Made by a program: the position numbers and the translations under genes. Shown here one piece after another: positions 9,992 to 16,964 of a stretch of DNA of 44,153 nt (position 1 is its first letter; each line of letters starts with the position of its first letter). This DNA comes from Ancalomicrobiaceae bacterium. GTDB lineage: Bacteria > Pseudomonadota > Alphaproteobacteria > Rhizobiales > Ancalomicrobiaceae. The notes under the pieces are model-generated. The model ran no database searches and was not told the origin of the DNA. It saw only the letters and a list, made by a program, of their open reading frames with translations. Location of the stretch: contig JARLIT010000130.1 of assembly GCA_031291575.1 (NCBI GenBank), positions 1 to 44,153 of the forward strand, written 5' to 3'.

Positions 9992-12007
9992 TCACTCGTC
10001 CGACGCCTCAACGACTTCGGCGTCGGCGGCAACGTCATCAGCCGTTGCCGGGCCGCCGCGATAGACGACGAAGAACTGCCGCCAATCCCGGACCACCGCC
10101 TCCAGTCCGTAGGCCTGACGGATGGCGCGGGCCCGGTCGGCCAGTTCGGCGTCGCGGCGGACATATTCCTCGTGCCGGCGCATCAGCTCGATCTTCAAAG
10201 TGATGAGCCGCGACTGCTCCGCCTCGGAGATGTCATCGGCAATGGTCGAGAACTCCTGCTCGAGTTCGACCTCGGTCTGGCCCAAGAGCAGCCAATCGAC
10301 GTGCTGGACGAAGTAGTCTTCGATGAACTCCATCGGTGGCTTGAAGGTCAACACCGGGACCCGCTCCCTGAGCTTGTGGCCCCAAGCGTAGGCGTAACGC
10401 CCGTCCTTCACCCGTTCGATGCCGTAGACCTCGTCGTAGACCATATAATAGCCAGGATCGATCTGGCCGTAGATGTCGGCGATCTGTCCACCATCCGCCT
10501 CGATGACGATGCGGTAGAGTTCGCGCAGGAACTTGTGGTGCGCATCCGGCAGGAACACCACCTGCTCCAGGAGATGTTCGTAATATTTGTCGAGAAGCTC
10601 CGGATATTCGACGGTCAGCCCCAACAGGATGCGCTCGATGGAAAGCCTGGGGCTCGCCAGCTTGTAGTCGCCGAGGAGGGCCTCGTATTGCTTCGCCTGG
10701 CGCGCGCCCGACCGTCCGCCTTTCGGGCCGCGCTCGCTGTCCCAGAACAGCTGCGACAACCTGAGCCGGTAGCGCAGCCGGTAGATGCGCTGCACCCGCG
10801 CGTCCTTGATCTCGCCAGTCAGATCCTCGAGGCGCTTTTCCAACGCCGCCTTGCGCTCCGGCGTATCGAGCGACGCTTCGCCCGTCTCGCGCAACCAGAG
10901 CACTTCGGCCAGCGGCACGGCGCGGGCGATTTCGGCGAGAAAGGCCGCCTTGCCGCCCGACTGGATCAGTTCGTCCGGGTCCTTGCCGTCGGGCAGAAAG
11001 GCGAAATTGAAGGAATAGCCGGATTTCAGCAGCGGCAGGATGCGGTCGACCGCCCGATTGGCGGCGCGCATGCCGGCCTTGTCGCCGTCGAAACAGATGG
11101 TCGGTTCGGCCGCATAGCGCCACAGGCGCGTCATATGATCTTCGGTGAAGGCGGTACCGAGCGCCGCGACCACCGACTTCACCCCGGCCTGGTAGACGGC
11201 GATGGCATCGAGATAGCCTTCGACGACGGTGACCGAGCCGGCATCATGGGCCGCCGCCCGGGCGCGGTGCGCGTTGAACAGCATCGAACCCTTGTGGAAT
11301 AATTCGGTTTCCGGCGAATTGAGGTACTTCGGCTGGTCTTCGGGCGAGAGCGCGCGGCCACCGAAGGCGACGACCCGGCCGCGCTCGTCCTCGATCGGGA
11401 TCATCAGCCGGTTGCGGAAGCGGTCGTACGACGGGCGGCCGTCGTCGGGCTGGATGATCAGCCCCGCCTCGATCATCGCGGCTTCGTCGACGCCCTTGCC
11501 AACCAGATGCCGCTTCAAGGCGTCGCGGGTTCCGGGCGCATAGCCGATGCGGAACTCGCGGATGGTGTCGCGCGTCAGCTTGCGCCGCTCGGCATAGGCG
11601 CGCGCCGCCTGCCCCTCGGTCAGCTTCAGGCAATCCTGGAAGAACCCAGCCGCCATCTCGCAGATGTCGGCGATTGTCGCCCGTTCCTTCTCGCGCGCTT
11701 CCTCGTAGGCATCCGGCTTCGGCAGGCTGACGCCGGCCTCGCTGGCCAGCCGCTCCACCGCTTCCGGGAACGACAGGCCTTCCGTCTCCATGAGAAACCG
11801 GAAGATGTCGCCATGCTTGCCAGACGAAAAGCAGTGATAGAAGCCCTTCTGATCGTTGACGAAAAAGCTTGGCGTCTTCTCCGGATTGAACGGCGACAGG
11901 CCGGCGAACTCGCGTCCCTGGCGCCTGAGGCGCACGCGTTTTCCCACCACCTCGGAAACGGACAGGCGGGCACGGATCTCATCAAGCAGGTTGGGCGGGA
12001 ATTTCAT
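9992..12007 (-). CDS. dnaG: DNA primase
   Basis: DnaG (671 aa) makes RNA primers at the replication fork. The N-terminal domain spans about residues 1-100, the catalytic TOPRIM core follows with Glu263 (VVEGYLD) and the acidic pair Asp307/Asp309 (FDGDKAG), and a C-terminal DnaB-interaction region completes it. Oddly, three of the four usual zinc ligands are absent: the E. coli CPFH motif reads SPFN (Ser38, Asn41) and CFGC reads CFSS (Cys59, Ser62). Surrounding residues (EKTPSFFVN, KHGDIF) are conserved, so this is loss of metal ligands, not a decayed domain. The ATG has no Shine-Dalgarno sequence and sits 6 bases after a -10 element, suggesting a leaderless message. Confidence 0.97.
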   Translation of the reverse strand: MKFPPNLLDEIRARLSVSEVVGKRVRLRRQGREFAGLSPFNPEKTPSFFVNDQKGFYHCFSSGKHGDIFRFLMETEGLSFPEAVERLASEAGVSLPKPDAYEEAREKERATIADICEMAAGFFQDCLKLTEGQAARAYAERRKLTRDTIREFRIGYAPGTRDALKRHLVGKGVDEAAMIEAGLIIQPDDGRPSYDRFRNRLMIPIEDERGRVVAFGGRALSPEDQPKYLNSPETELFHKGSMLFNAHRARAAAHDAGSVTVVEGYLDAIAVYQAGVKSVVAALGTAFTEDHMTRLWRYAAEPTICFDGDKAGMRAANRAVDRILPLLKSGYSFNFAFLPDGKDPDELIQSGGKAAFLAEIARAVPLAEVLWLRETGEASLDTPERKAALEKRLEDLTGEIKDARVQRIYRLRYRLRLSQLFWDSERGPKGGRSGARQAKQYEALLGDYKLASPRLSIERILLGLTVEYPELLDKYYEHLLEQVVFLPDAHHKFLRELYRIVIEADGGQIADIYGQIDPGYYMVYDEVYGIERVKDGRYAYAWGHKLRERVPVLTFKPPMEFIEDYFVQHVDWLLLGQTEVELEQEFSTIADDISEAEQSRLITLKIELMRRHEEYVRRDAELADRARAIRQAYGLEAVVRDWRQFFVVYRGGPATADDVAADAEVVEASDE

Positions 12008-12013
12008 GGGGGG

Positions 12014-12042
12014 AGTATAGCCGGCACAGCGGCGAATGACAG
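12014..12042 (-). promoter_or_regulatory. dnaG: candidate promoter giving leaderless dnaG mRNA
   Basis: On the minus strand CTGTCA (12042-12037), a 17-base spacer and TATACT (12019-12014) are followed by CCCCCC and then the dnaG ATG. With a normal 6-7 base distance from the -10 element, transcription would begin on or next to the first base of the start codon. No purine-rich ribosome-binding sequence is present, consistent with leaderless translation. Confidence 0.55.
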
Positions 12043-12068
12043 GTGCGGCTGTGGATCAGTCGGCGGGA

Positions 12069-12098
12069 TTGATTTTGTATGGGCGATCGTATATACGA
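12069..12098 (+). promoter_or_regulatory. candidate brnTA promoter with overlapping palindromic operator
   Basis: TTGATT (12069-12074), a 17-base spacer and TATACG (12092-12097) form a candidate promoter reading toward brnT. A perfect 12-bp palindrome, TCGTATATACGA (12087-12098), covers the -10 element, where an autorepressing antitoxin could block transcription. BrnA is known to repress its own operon in Brucella; binding at this site is an inference. Confidence 0.45.
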
Positions 12099-12235
12099 AA
12101 TGCTTCCCGTAGACGCGGGCAAACAAGATACTGTTCTCACCAACTCAAATTGGGCGAAGGATACGCGTGATGACTCAGATATTTAGCAGCGTAAGGTGCG
12201 CCACATAGCAGGCGCGCGCTCCGCGAGGAGGCCGC

Positions 12236-12547
12236 ATGAGCGACCAGAACAATGCACCACTCGATGCTTCCAGCTTCGAGTGGGACGAGAACAAGCGGAA
12301 ATCCAATATCGAGAAGCATCACATCGATTTCGCTGACGCCACAGAGATCTTCTATGGGCTGCGAGTTGATTTGCCCGCTAAGCATCCGAGCGAGATTCGT
12401 CGCAAAGCGACAGGCCTGCTTGATGGACATTTCGTGACGGTGGTCTACACCCGACGCGAAGGCGTAGTGCGGATCATTTCGGCGCGAAGAGCGAGAGACA
12501 ATGAGCGAAGAACGTATCGTGCGCTATACGATCGAGGAGATCCGTAG
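12236..12547 (+). CDS. brnT: BrnT family toxin (ribonuclease)
   Basis: A 103-aa protein with the BrnT signature: FEWDENKRKSNIEKHHIDFADA near the start, then a strand-rich core (HFVTVVYTRREGVVRIISARRARDNERR) ending in the conserved arginines. BrnT toxins are RelE-like ribonucleases that stop translation. GAGGAGG precedes the ATG. Its 3' end overlaps the antitoxin gene by 47 bases, the toxin-first order usual for BrnTA. The toxin appears intact: no frameshift, and the length is at the upper end for the family. Confidence 0.92.
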   Translation: MSDQNNAPLDASSFEWDENKRKSNIEKHHIDFADATEIFYGLRVDLPAKHPSEIRRKATGLLDGHFVTVVYTRREGVVRIISARRARDNERRTYRALYDRGDP

Positions 12548-12857
12548 CAAACTCGCGACCGGCGAGCTGAAGGGCCAGACCGACTGGGCGCGCGTTGACG
12601 CGATGACCGAGGAAGACCTCGAACGCGCCATCGCAGAAGATCCGGACGCCGACATCCCGGATCCCGACTGGTCGAATGCCGTTCTCGTCATCCCCGGCGG
12701 CAAGACGCCGATCTCCATCCGCCTCGACGACGACGTCTTGTCCTTCTTCAAGAAGGGCGGTCCGGGCTACCAGAAGCGCATCAACGCGGTCTTGCGCTCC
12801 TACATGACGCATGCCTTGAAGCGGCAGCAGAAGCGCAAGCCGGAAGCGGCGGAATAG
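12501..12857 (+). CDS. brnA: BrnA family antitoxin
   Basis: A 118-aa protein with an N-terminal toxin-binding region (TIEEIRSKLATGELKGQTDWARVDAM) and a C-terminal ribbon-helix-helix DNA-binding domain (about residues 73-110; TPISIRLDDDVLSFFKKGGPGYQKRINAVLRSYM). The family neutralises BrnT and represses the operon. The start lies inside brnT in another frame, so the two are translationally coupled. A Lys/Arg-rich tail (KRQQKRK) follows the DNA-binding domain. Confidence 0.93.
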   Translation: MSEERIVRYTIEEIRSKLATGELKGQTDWARVDAMTEEDLERAIAEDPDADIPDPDWSNAVLVIPGGKTPISIRLDDDVLSFFKKGGPGYQKRINAVLRSYMTHALKRQQKRKPEAAE

Positions 12858-12912
12858 GCCACAGACCGGGAGGCACCGCATCCGGCCCGGCGCCTCGCCC
12901 AAACTCGGCGCG

Positions 12913-12970
12913 TTCGCGGCTCAATTCGCCCCGCCGGGGCGAATTGCCGGCGGAAAACCGCCGTCGCCAC
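12913..12970. repeat. two-hairpin intergenic repeat, copy 1
   Basis: Hairpin A is an 11-bp perfect stem (12922-12932 with 12936-12946, loop GCC). Hairpin B is a 6-bp stem (CGGCGG 12948-12953 with CCGCCG 12958-12963, loop AAAA). The element ends at the stop codon of the minus-strand yqeY gene and lies between convergent genes. A diverged second copy lies at 35369-35425 in an equivalent place, with paired base changes that keep both stems. It may act as a bidirectional terminator. Confidence 0.75.
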
Positions 12971-13432
12971 TCACCCCGCCGTCAGCACCGCCTTCACCAC
13001 GCCACTCGCCTTGCCGAAGTCCATCCGGCCGGCGTAACGCTCCTTCAGCGCTGCGATGACGCGGCCCATATCCTTCATGCCGGCAGCACCTAACTCGGCG
13101 ACGACGGCGCGGATGGCGGCCTCAGTCTCGTCCGGCTCCATCTGTTTCGGCATGAACTCACGGATGACGTCGATCTCGGCCCGTTCGCCAGCCGCCAGCT
13201 CCGGCCGGCCGCCCTGCTCGTACAGCTTCACCGAATCCTCGCGCGATTTGACCAGCTTAGCCATCAGCTCGACAATCTCGCCGTCGCCGATCTTGCCCGG
13301 GCCGGTATCGCGGGAGGCGATGTCGCGGTCCTTGATCGCCGCATTCACCATGCGGATGACCGACAGCCGCTCCTTCTCGCCGGCCTTCATGGCGGCCTTC
13401 ATCGCCTCGGTGAGGTCTTCGCGGACAGACAT
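12971..13432 (-). CDS. GatB/YqeY domain-containing protein
   Basis: The 153-aa protein is a stand-alone YqeY: an N-terminal helical domain (MSVREDLTEAMKAAMKAGEK, then ERLSVIRMVNAAIKDRDI) and a C-terminal tail domain like that of GatB (AGMKDMGRVIAALKERYAGRMDFGKASGVVKAVL). The tail resembles a tRNA-binding module of amidotransferase subunit B, but the role of free-standing YqeY is not established. ATG 13432 was chosen over 13450 since AAGAAGGA stands just before it. It is divergent from carA. In many alphaproteobacteria yqeY sits near carA and dnaG, as here. Confidence 0.93.
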   Translation of the reverse strand: MSVREDLTEAMKAAMKAGEKERLSVIRMVNAAIKDRDIASRDTGPGKIGDGEIVELMAKLVKSREDSVKLYEQGGRPELAAGERAEIDVIREFMPKQMEPDETEAAIRAVVAELGAAGMKDMGRVIAALKERYAGRMDFGKASGVVKAVLTAG

Positions 13433-13516
13433 GGCATGATCCTTCTTCATTGGTTGGGCGCGGATTCGGTCGGTCGCGGACCGTGCGGCTTCGCCGCTCC
13501 TCGCACCCGGCCGGGG

Positions 13517-13575
13517 TTGACGGTACAGAGCGCCGAGCCTAGGTATTGCCCCGCCGACGACGGCTCCAGCCGTCG
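13517..13575 (+). promoter_or_regulatory. candidate carA promoter and leader hairpin
   Basis: TTGACG (13517-13522), a 17-base spacer and TAGGTA (13540-13545) form a candidate promoter. A perfect 8-bp inverted repeat, CGACGGCT-CC-AGCCGTCG (13558-13575), would lie at the beginning of the transcript, about 135 bases before carA. There is no T run, so it is not an obvious attenuator. Confidence 0.35.
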
Positions 13576-13710
13576 AAGCGGTCGATAGGGTGTGCCCTGC
13601 CGAGGCGATCGCCTCTCCCGATGCCCACGGGCAAGGGGCAGCCGCGCGGCCCGCCCGGCGGGCGGTTCAAGTCGATCTGATTTAGTCGAACCAGGATGAG
13701 AAGAGAAGCC

Positions 13711-14943
13711 ATGTCGATGACGACCGGCACCACCACGCCCGCCTCACTGTCCGCCTCGGCCGCCTGGGCCGAGCCGCGACCGACGGCGTTGCTGGTGCTC
13801 GCCGACGGCACCGTCATTGAGGGCATCGGCATCGGCGCCACCGGCGAGGCGACGGCGGAAGTCTGCTTCAACACCGCCATGACCGGTTACCAGGAGATCC
13901 TCACCGATCCCTCCTACGCCGGCCAGATCATCACCTTCACCTTCCCGCACATTGGCAATGTCGGCGTCAACGACGAAGACATCGAGACCGTCAACATGGC
14001 CTCGGCCGGCGGCGCCCGCGGCGTCGTGTTGAAGGCCGCCATCACCGAGCCGGCCAACTGGCGGGCGCGGCGCCACCTCGACCAATGGCTGAAGGCGCGT
14101 GGCATCATCGGCATTTCCGGCATCGACACCCGGGCGCTGACCAAGCTCATCCGCGAGAAGGGCATGCCCAACGCCGTCATCGCCCACCACGCCGACGGCG
14201 AATTCGACGTCGACGCGATGAAAGGCGACGCCGCTGCCTGGTCCGGCCTCGTCGGCCTCGATCTCGTGCCGGAAGTGACCTCGACCCAGCAATTCTCCTG
14301 GGACGAGACCGTCTGGTCGCTGGAAGAGGGCTACGGCCGGCAGACGGCACCGAAGTATCACGTCGTCGCCATCGACTATGGCATCAAGCGCAACATCCTC
14401 CGGCTCCTTGCCAGCGCCGGCTGCAAAGTGACCGTGCTCCCGGCCACGGCGACGGGCGAGGAGGTCATTGCCCACGCCCCGGACGGCGTGTTTCTGTCGA
14501 ACGGCCCGGGCGATCCGGCCGCGACCGGCGAATACGCCGTGCCGATGATCAAGGCGATCCTCGACGCCGGCATCCCGACCTTCGGCATCTGCCTCGGCCA
14601 CCAGATGCTCGGTCTGGCGCTCGGAGGCACGACGCGAAAAATGCACCAGGGTCACCACGGCGCCAACCATCCGGTGAAGGACTTCACCACCGGCAAGGTG
14701 GAGATCACCTCGATGAACCACGGCTTTGCGGTCGATCGCGACTCGCTGCCCGAAGGCGTCGTCGAGACGCATATATCGCTGTTCGACGGCTCCAACTGCG
14801 GCCTCGCCGTCGAAGGCAAGCCGATATTCTCGGTGCAGTACCACCCGGAGGCCTCGCCCGGCCCGAAGGACAGCCACTACCTCTTCACCCGCTTCATCAA
14901 CCTGATCCGGGAGAGGAAGGGCGAGCCGCTTCTGGAGGAGTGA
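13711..14943 (+). CDS. carA: carbamoyl-phosphate synthase, small (glutaminase) subunit
   Basis: CarA (410 aa) hydrolyses glutamine and passes ammonia to CarB to make carbamoyl phosphate for arginine and pyrimidines. The N-terminal domain shows LADGTVIEGIGIGATGEATAEVCFNTAMTGYQEILTDPSY and GISGIDTRALTKLIREKG. The class I glutamine amidotransferase domain has the nucleophile Cys294 in FGICLGHQ and the His/Glu pair in VQYHPEASPGP. Three ATGs compete (13696, 13711, 13717); 13711 follows AGAGAAG and is taken here. carB is on the same strand but 6.2 kb away, so the two subunits are probably made from separate transcripts. Confidence 0.97.
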   Translation: MSMTTGTTTPASLSASAAWAEPRPTALLVLADGTVIEGIGIGATGEATAEVCFNTAMTGYQEILTDPSYAGQIITFTFPHIGNVGVNDEDIETVNMASAGGARGVVLKAAITEPANWRARRHLDQWLKARGIIGISGIDTRALTKLIREKGMPNAVIAHHADGEFDVDAMKGDAAAWSGLVGLDLVPEVTSTQQFSWDETVWSLEEGYGRQTAPKYHVVAIDYGIKRNILRLLASAGCKVTVLPATATGEEVIAHAPDGVFLSNGPGDPAATGEYAVPMIKAILDAGIPTFGICLGHQMLGLALGGTTRKMHQGHHGANHPVKDFTTGKVEITSMNHGFAVDRDSLPEGVVETHISLFDGSNCGLAVEGKPIFSVQYHPEASPGPKDSHYLFTRFINLIRERKGEPLLEE

Positions 14944-15009
14944 GGCGGCCCTTGAACGGCCTGCCGGAAGGTGACACCTTTATCGGCAGATCCCGTTCGG
15001 AGGCTTGCG

Positions 15010-15366
15010 ATGGACCCCAAACGTGCCATCGAGATCGCGCGCGAGTACGTCAAGGACGTCTATAGCGGCGAGAGCATCACCAATGTCGGCCTGGAAGAGG
15101 TCGAGTACCTGCCGGCCGAGAACGTCTGGCGGATCGGGATTTCGTTTTCGCGGGAGAAACAGATTCCCCGAACGCGCGCGCAGGTCATTGCCGACATGAT
15201 GGCCGACGAAAATTCAGTACGTCGCAACAAGCTGACGGAAGGCCCGGCGTCCCCAATCGATCGCAAGATAATCTTGGAGCAGGCCTACAAGACCCTCACC
15301 ATTTCAGACGGTGACGGCCAGGTCCTCTCCATGAAGAACATGGCCCATCCGGACATGGTCGCATGA
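15010..15366 (+). CDS. uncharacterised protein coupled to a PIN-domain gene
   Basis: The 118-aa product starts at ATG 15010, preceded by GGAGG at a good distance. It opens with a helix (DPKRAIEIAREYVKDVY) followed by strand-like VEYLPAENVWRIGISFSRE, a charged middle and the tail ISDGDGQVLSMKNM. I do not recognise a family and see no DNA-binding helix-turn-helix, ribbon-helix-helix or AbrB motif of a classical antitoxin. Its stop overlaps the start of the PIN gene (ATGA), so the two are translated together and the products may bind one another. Together with the PIN gene it forms an accessory insertion after carA. Confidence 0.72.
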   Translation: MDPKRAIEIAREYVKDVYSGESITNVGLEEVEYLPAENVWRIGISFSREKQIPRTRAQVIADMMADENSVRRNKLTEGPASPIDRKIILEQAYKTLTISDGDGQVLSMKNMAHPDMVA

Positions 15367-15836
15367 CAGACATCGCGTTGGTCGATACCAACGTCCTGTT
15401 GTTGGTTTTGATTGGCTCGATCTCGCCCGCTGAAATCCGCAAGCACAAGCGCCTCAGCCAATTCGACGTGGCGCATTACGAGCACGTGTTGGAGTACTTG
15501 GGCCTGTTCGACGACATCATCGTCACACCGCACATACTGACTGAAACCTCCAACCTCTCTCGTCACTCGCAGTTTCGCGATAGCAGTGCGACGAGGATTG
15601 CCAGTGCTTTCCGGCAATTGCTGAAGGACTACGCGGAAGACCTCACAGCCAGTGCCCCAAGCGCCGAGCGCCGCGAGTTTGCCGCGCTCGGATTGACCGA
15701 CTGCGTCATTCTGGACCTCCTCGACCAGTCGACCGACGAGACGACGATCACGCTCGTCTCGTCGGACCGCGACCTCGTCAGCCGGGCGCGGTCGTTGGGC
15801 CACAGCGTCTACGACGTTCTCGCGGAATTTGCCTGA
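15363..15836 (+). CDS. PIN-domain protein (putative ribonuclease)
   Basis: This 157-aa protein has a PIN fold with all four acidic positions in place: Asp8 (ALVDTNVLLL), Glu61 (ILTETSNL), Asp113 (LGLTDCVILDL) and Asp135 (TLVSSDRDLVSRA). An insertion of about 35 residues between strand 1 and the Glu makes it longer than the usual VapC of about 130 aa. PIN proteins of this sort cleave RNA with divalent metals. The upstream partner overlaps it by 4 bases, as in toxin-antitoxin operons, but is not a recognised VapB, so calling this VapC is not justified. It is convergent with the papain-like protease. Confidence 0.85.
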   Translation: MTDIALVDTNVLLLVLIGSISPAEIRKHKRLSQFDVAHYEHVLEYLGLFDDIIVTPHILTETSNLSRHSQFRDSSATRIASAFRQLLKDYAEDLTASAPSAERREFAALGLTDCVILDLLDQSTDETTITLVSSDRDLVSRARSLGHSVYDVLAEFA

Positions 15837-15887
15837 CCACCAGTAGCGTCGCACGCGCTCGGCAATTGCCAAGACCGGCTCGGTGCG

Positions 15888-16391
15888 TCACTTCCCCGCG
15901 TAATAGGCGACATAGACCGGGTTGGATTTGTCGGCCTCGGTCGCGCCGAGAAGGTTGTTCTTGGCCATCATGTCCTCGTACGACTCGACGTATTGCGCCC
16001 CGCGCCCGACCGGCCAGGGATCGTTGACGAGAAGTCGCAGCGGCGAATCGAGGCTTTCCATGCCGACGACCACCCTTACGTGCGGGAACGACTGGCTGTA
16101 GCCCGGGGTTCGCACGTCGCAGGCGATCCAGATTGGCCCCTTGGTGCGCACGAGCCCCCGGAACCCCTCCTCGGAATAGGATTTCGGCGGCTCCACCGCG
16201 AAGCCCCAGCGGGTGAACGGCGCCCGATCATCGGGCTGCAGGCCGGATGTCAGCTTGAACAAGCGGTCGCATTCGCGCGCGATCATGTCGTCGTCGTCGA
16301 TCCACTGCCCCTTGCTGGCAAGGATCATGCGGATCGATGCGGCCCAGCAACTGCGATTGTACTTCTGGCCAAACAACGGAACCGTCCCCAT
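15888..16391 (-). CDS. papain-like cysteine protease family protein
   Basis: The 167-aa protein begins almost directly with the catalytic region: Gln9 and Cys15 in LFGQKYNRSCWAASIRMIL, with His104 in SFPHVRVVVGM and Asn123/Asp124 in LLVNDPWPVG completing the papain-type set. It resembles the small papain-like group related to peptidase C70 (AvrRpt2) and C39. There is no signal peptide or transmembrane segment, so it would be cytoplasmic or exported by a dedicated system. GAGAGGAG lies 8 bases before ATG 16391; the open frame upstream of that is not coding. No immunity or chaperone gene is next to it. Substrate unknown. Confidence 0.83.
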   Translation of the reverse strand: MGTVPLFGQKYNRSCWAASIRMILASKGQWIDDDDMIARECDRLFKLTSGLQPDDRAPFTRWGFAVEPPKSYSEEGFRGLVRTKGPIWIACDVRTPGYSQSFPHVRVVVGMESLDSPLRLLVNDPWPVGRGAQYVESYEDMMAKNNLLGATEADKSNPVYVAYYAGK

Positions 16392-16964
16392 CCTGAAATC
16401 TCCTCTCAAAACCAATCTCCGCACGGCCCGGGCCCGGTAGCCGGCAGGTGTCCGCAGTCCGAAAACAAGACCCACGGTTCCCGATCGGCACCACGCCCGC
16501 CGCGGCAGCAGCAGCGCACATCCGAAAATCTCCGCACGCTCTGGCAACAGCGTCAATGCAGCATTGCCGGGCGAAATGTCGCGTGCCGCCGCAGACCGGA
16601 CCGCGATCGCTCCCCGCAGGCAATCAACCACCCAAAACGTTACGATATGCGACAAACGCAATTCAGGTAGGCCAAAATCTACAACATTCACCGATAATTA
16701 TCAAGTTGATTGATCAATCGTACATTGTGAAACGCTCCCCTGCGCGGCTCTCATCCGGGTCTTAAGTAACAGACGGAGCTAACGAAAAGCTGACATCCCG
16801 CACATAGGTACCGTCGAATATGTTATCTTAAAGAACAATTCATCGTCTACTCGGCGATTAACACTTGATTCAGCTTGTTACTCCAGCCTGATCCGAGAAC
16901 AAAGTCATCAAGACTGGCACGGAATATCTCGAGTTAACGAAAAACTAACAAAAGGAGACGAGTC
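16392..16964. other. AT-richer intergenic region between divergent protease and chemoreceptor genes
   Basis: About 570 bases, the right half clearly richer in A+T than the flanks, in keeping with promoter or horizontally acquired DNA. It contains a perfect 12-bp palindrome (GATTGATCAATC, 16708-16719) that could be an operator. No convincing ORF or RNA gene was seen. Confidence 0.6.

Noticed and set aside
9802-10203. Plus-strand ORF with a good ribosome-binding site (GGGAGG) beginning MSESKTARVIRIKGQG
   Set aside because: It runs directly into the antisense strand of dnaG, becomes Arg/Pro-rich noise after about 35 residues, and its start overlaps the candidate rpoD promoter. The first 30 codons might be a leader peptide, but nothing supports it.
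16448-16765. 105-codon plus-strand ORF upstream of the transmembrane chemoreceptor
   Set aside because: Overlaps the upstream region of the protease gene, has low-complexity Ala/Arg/Pro composition and no ribosome-binding site.
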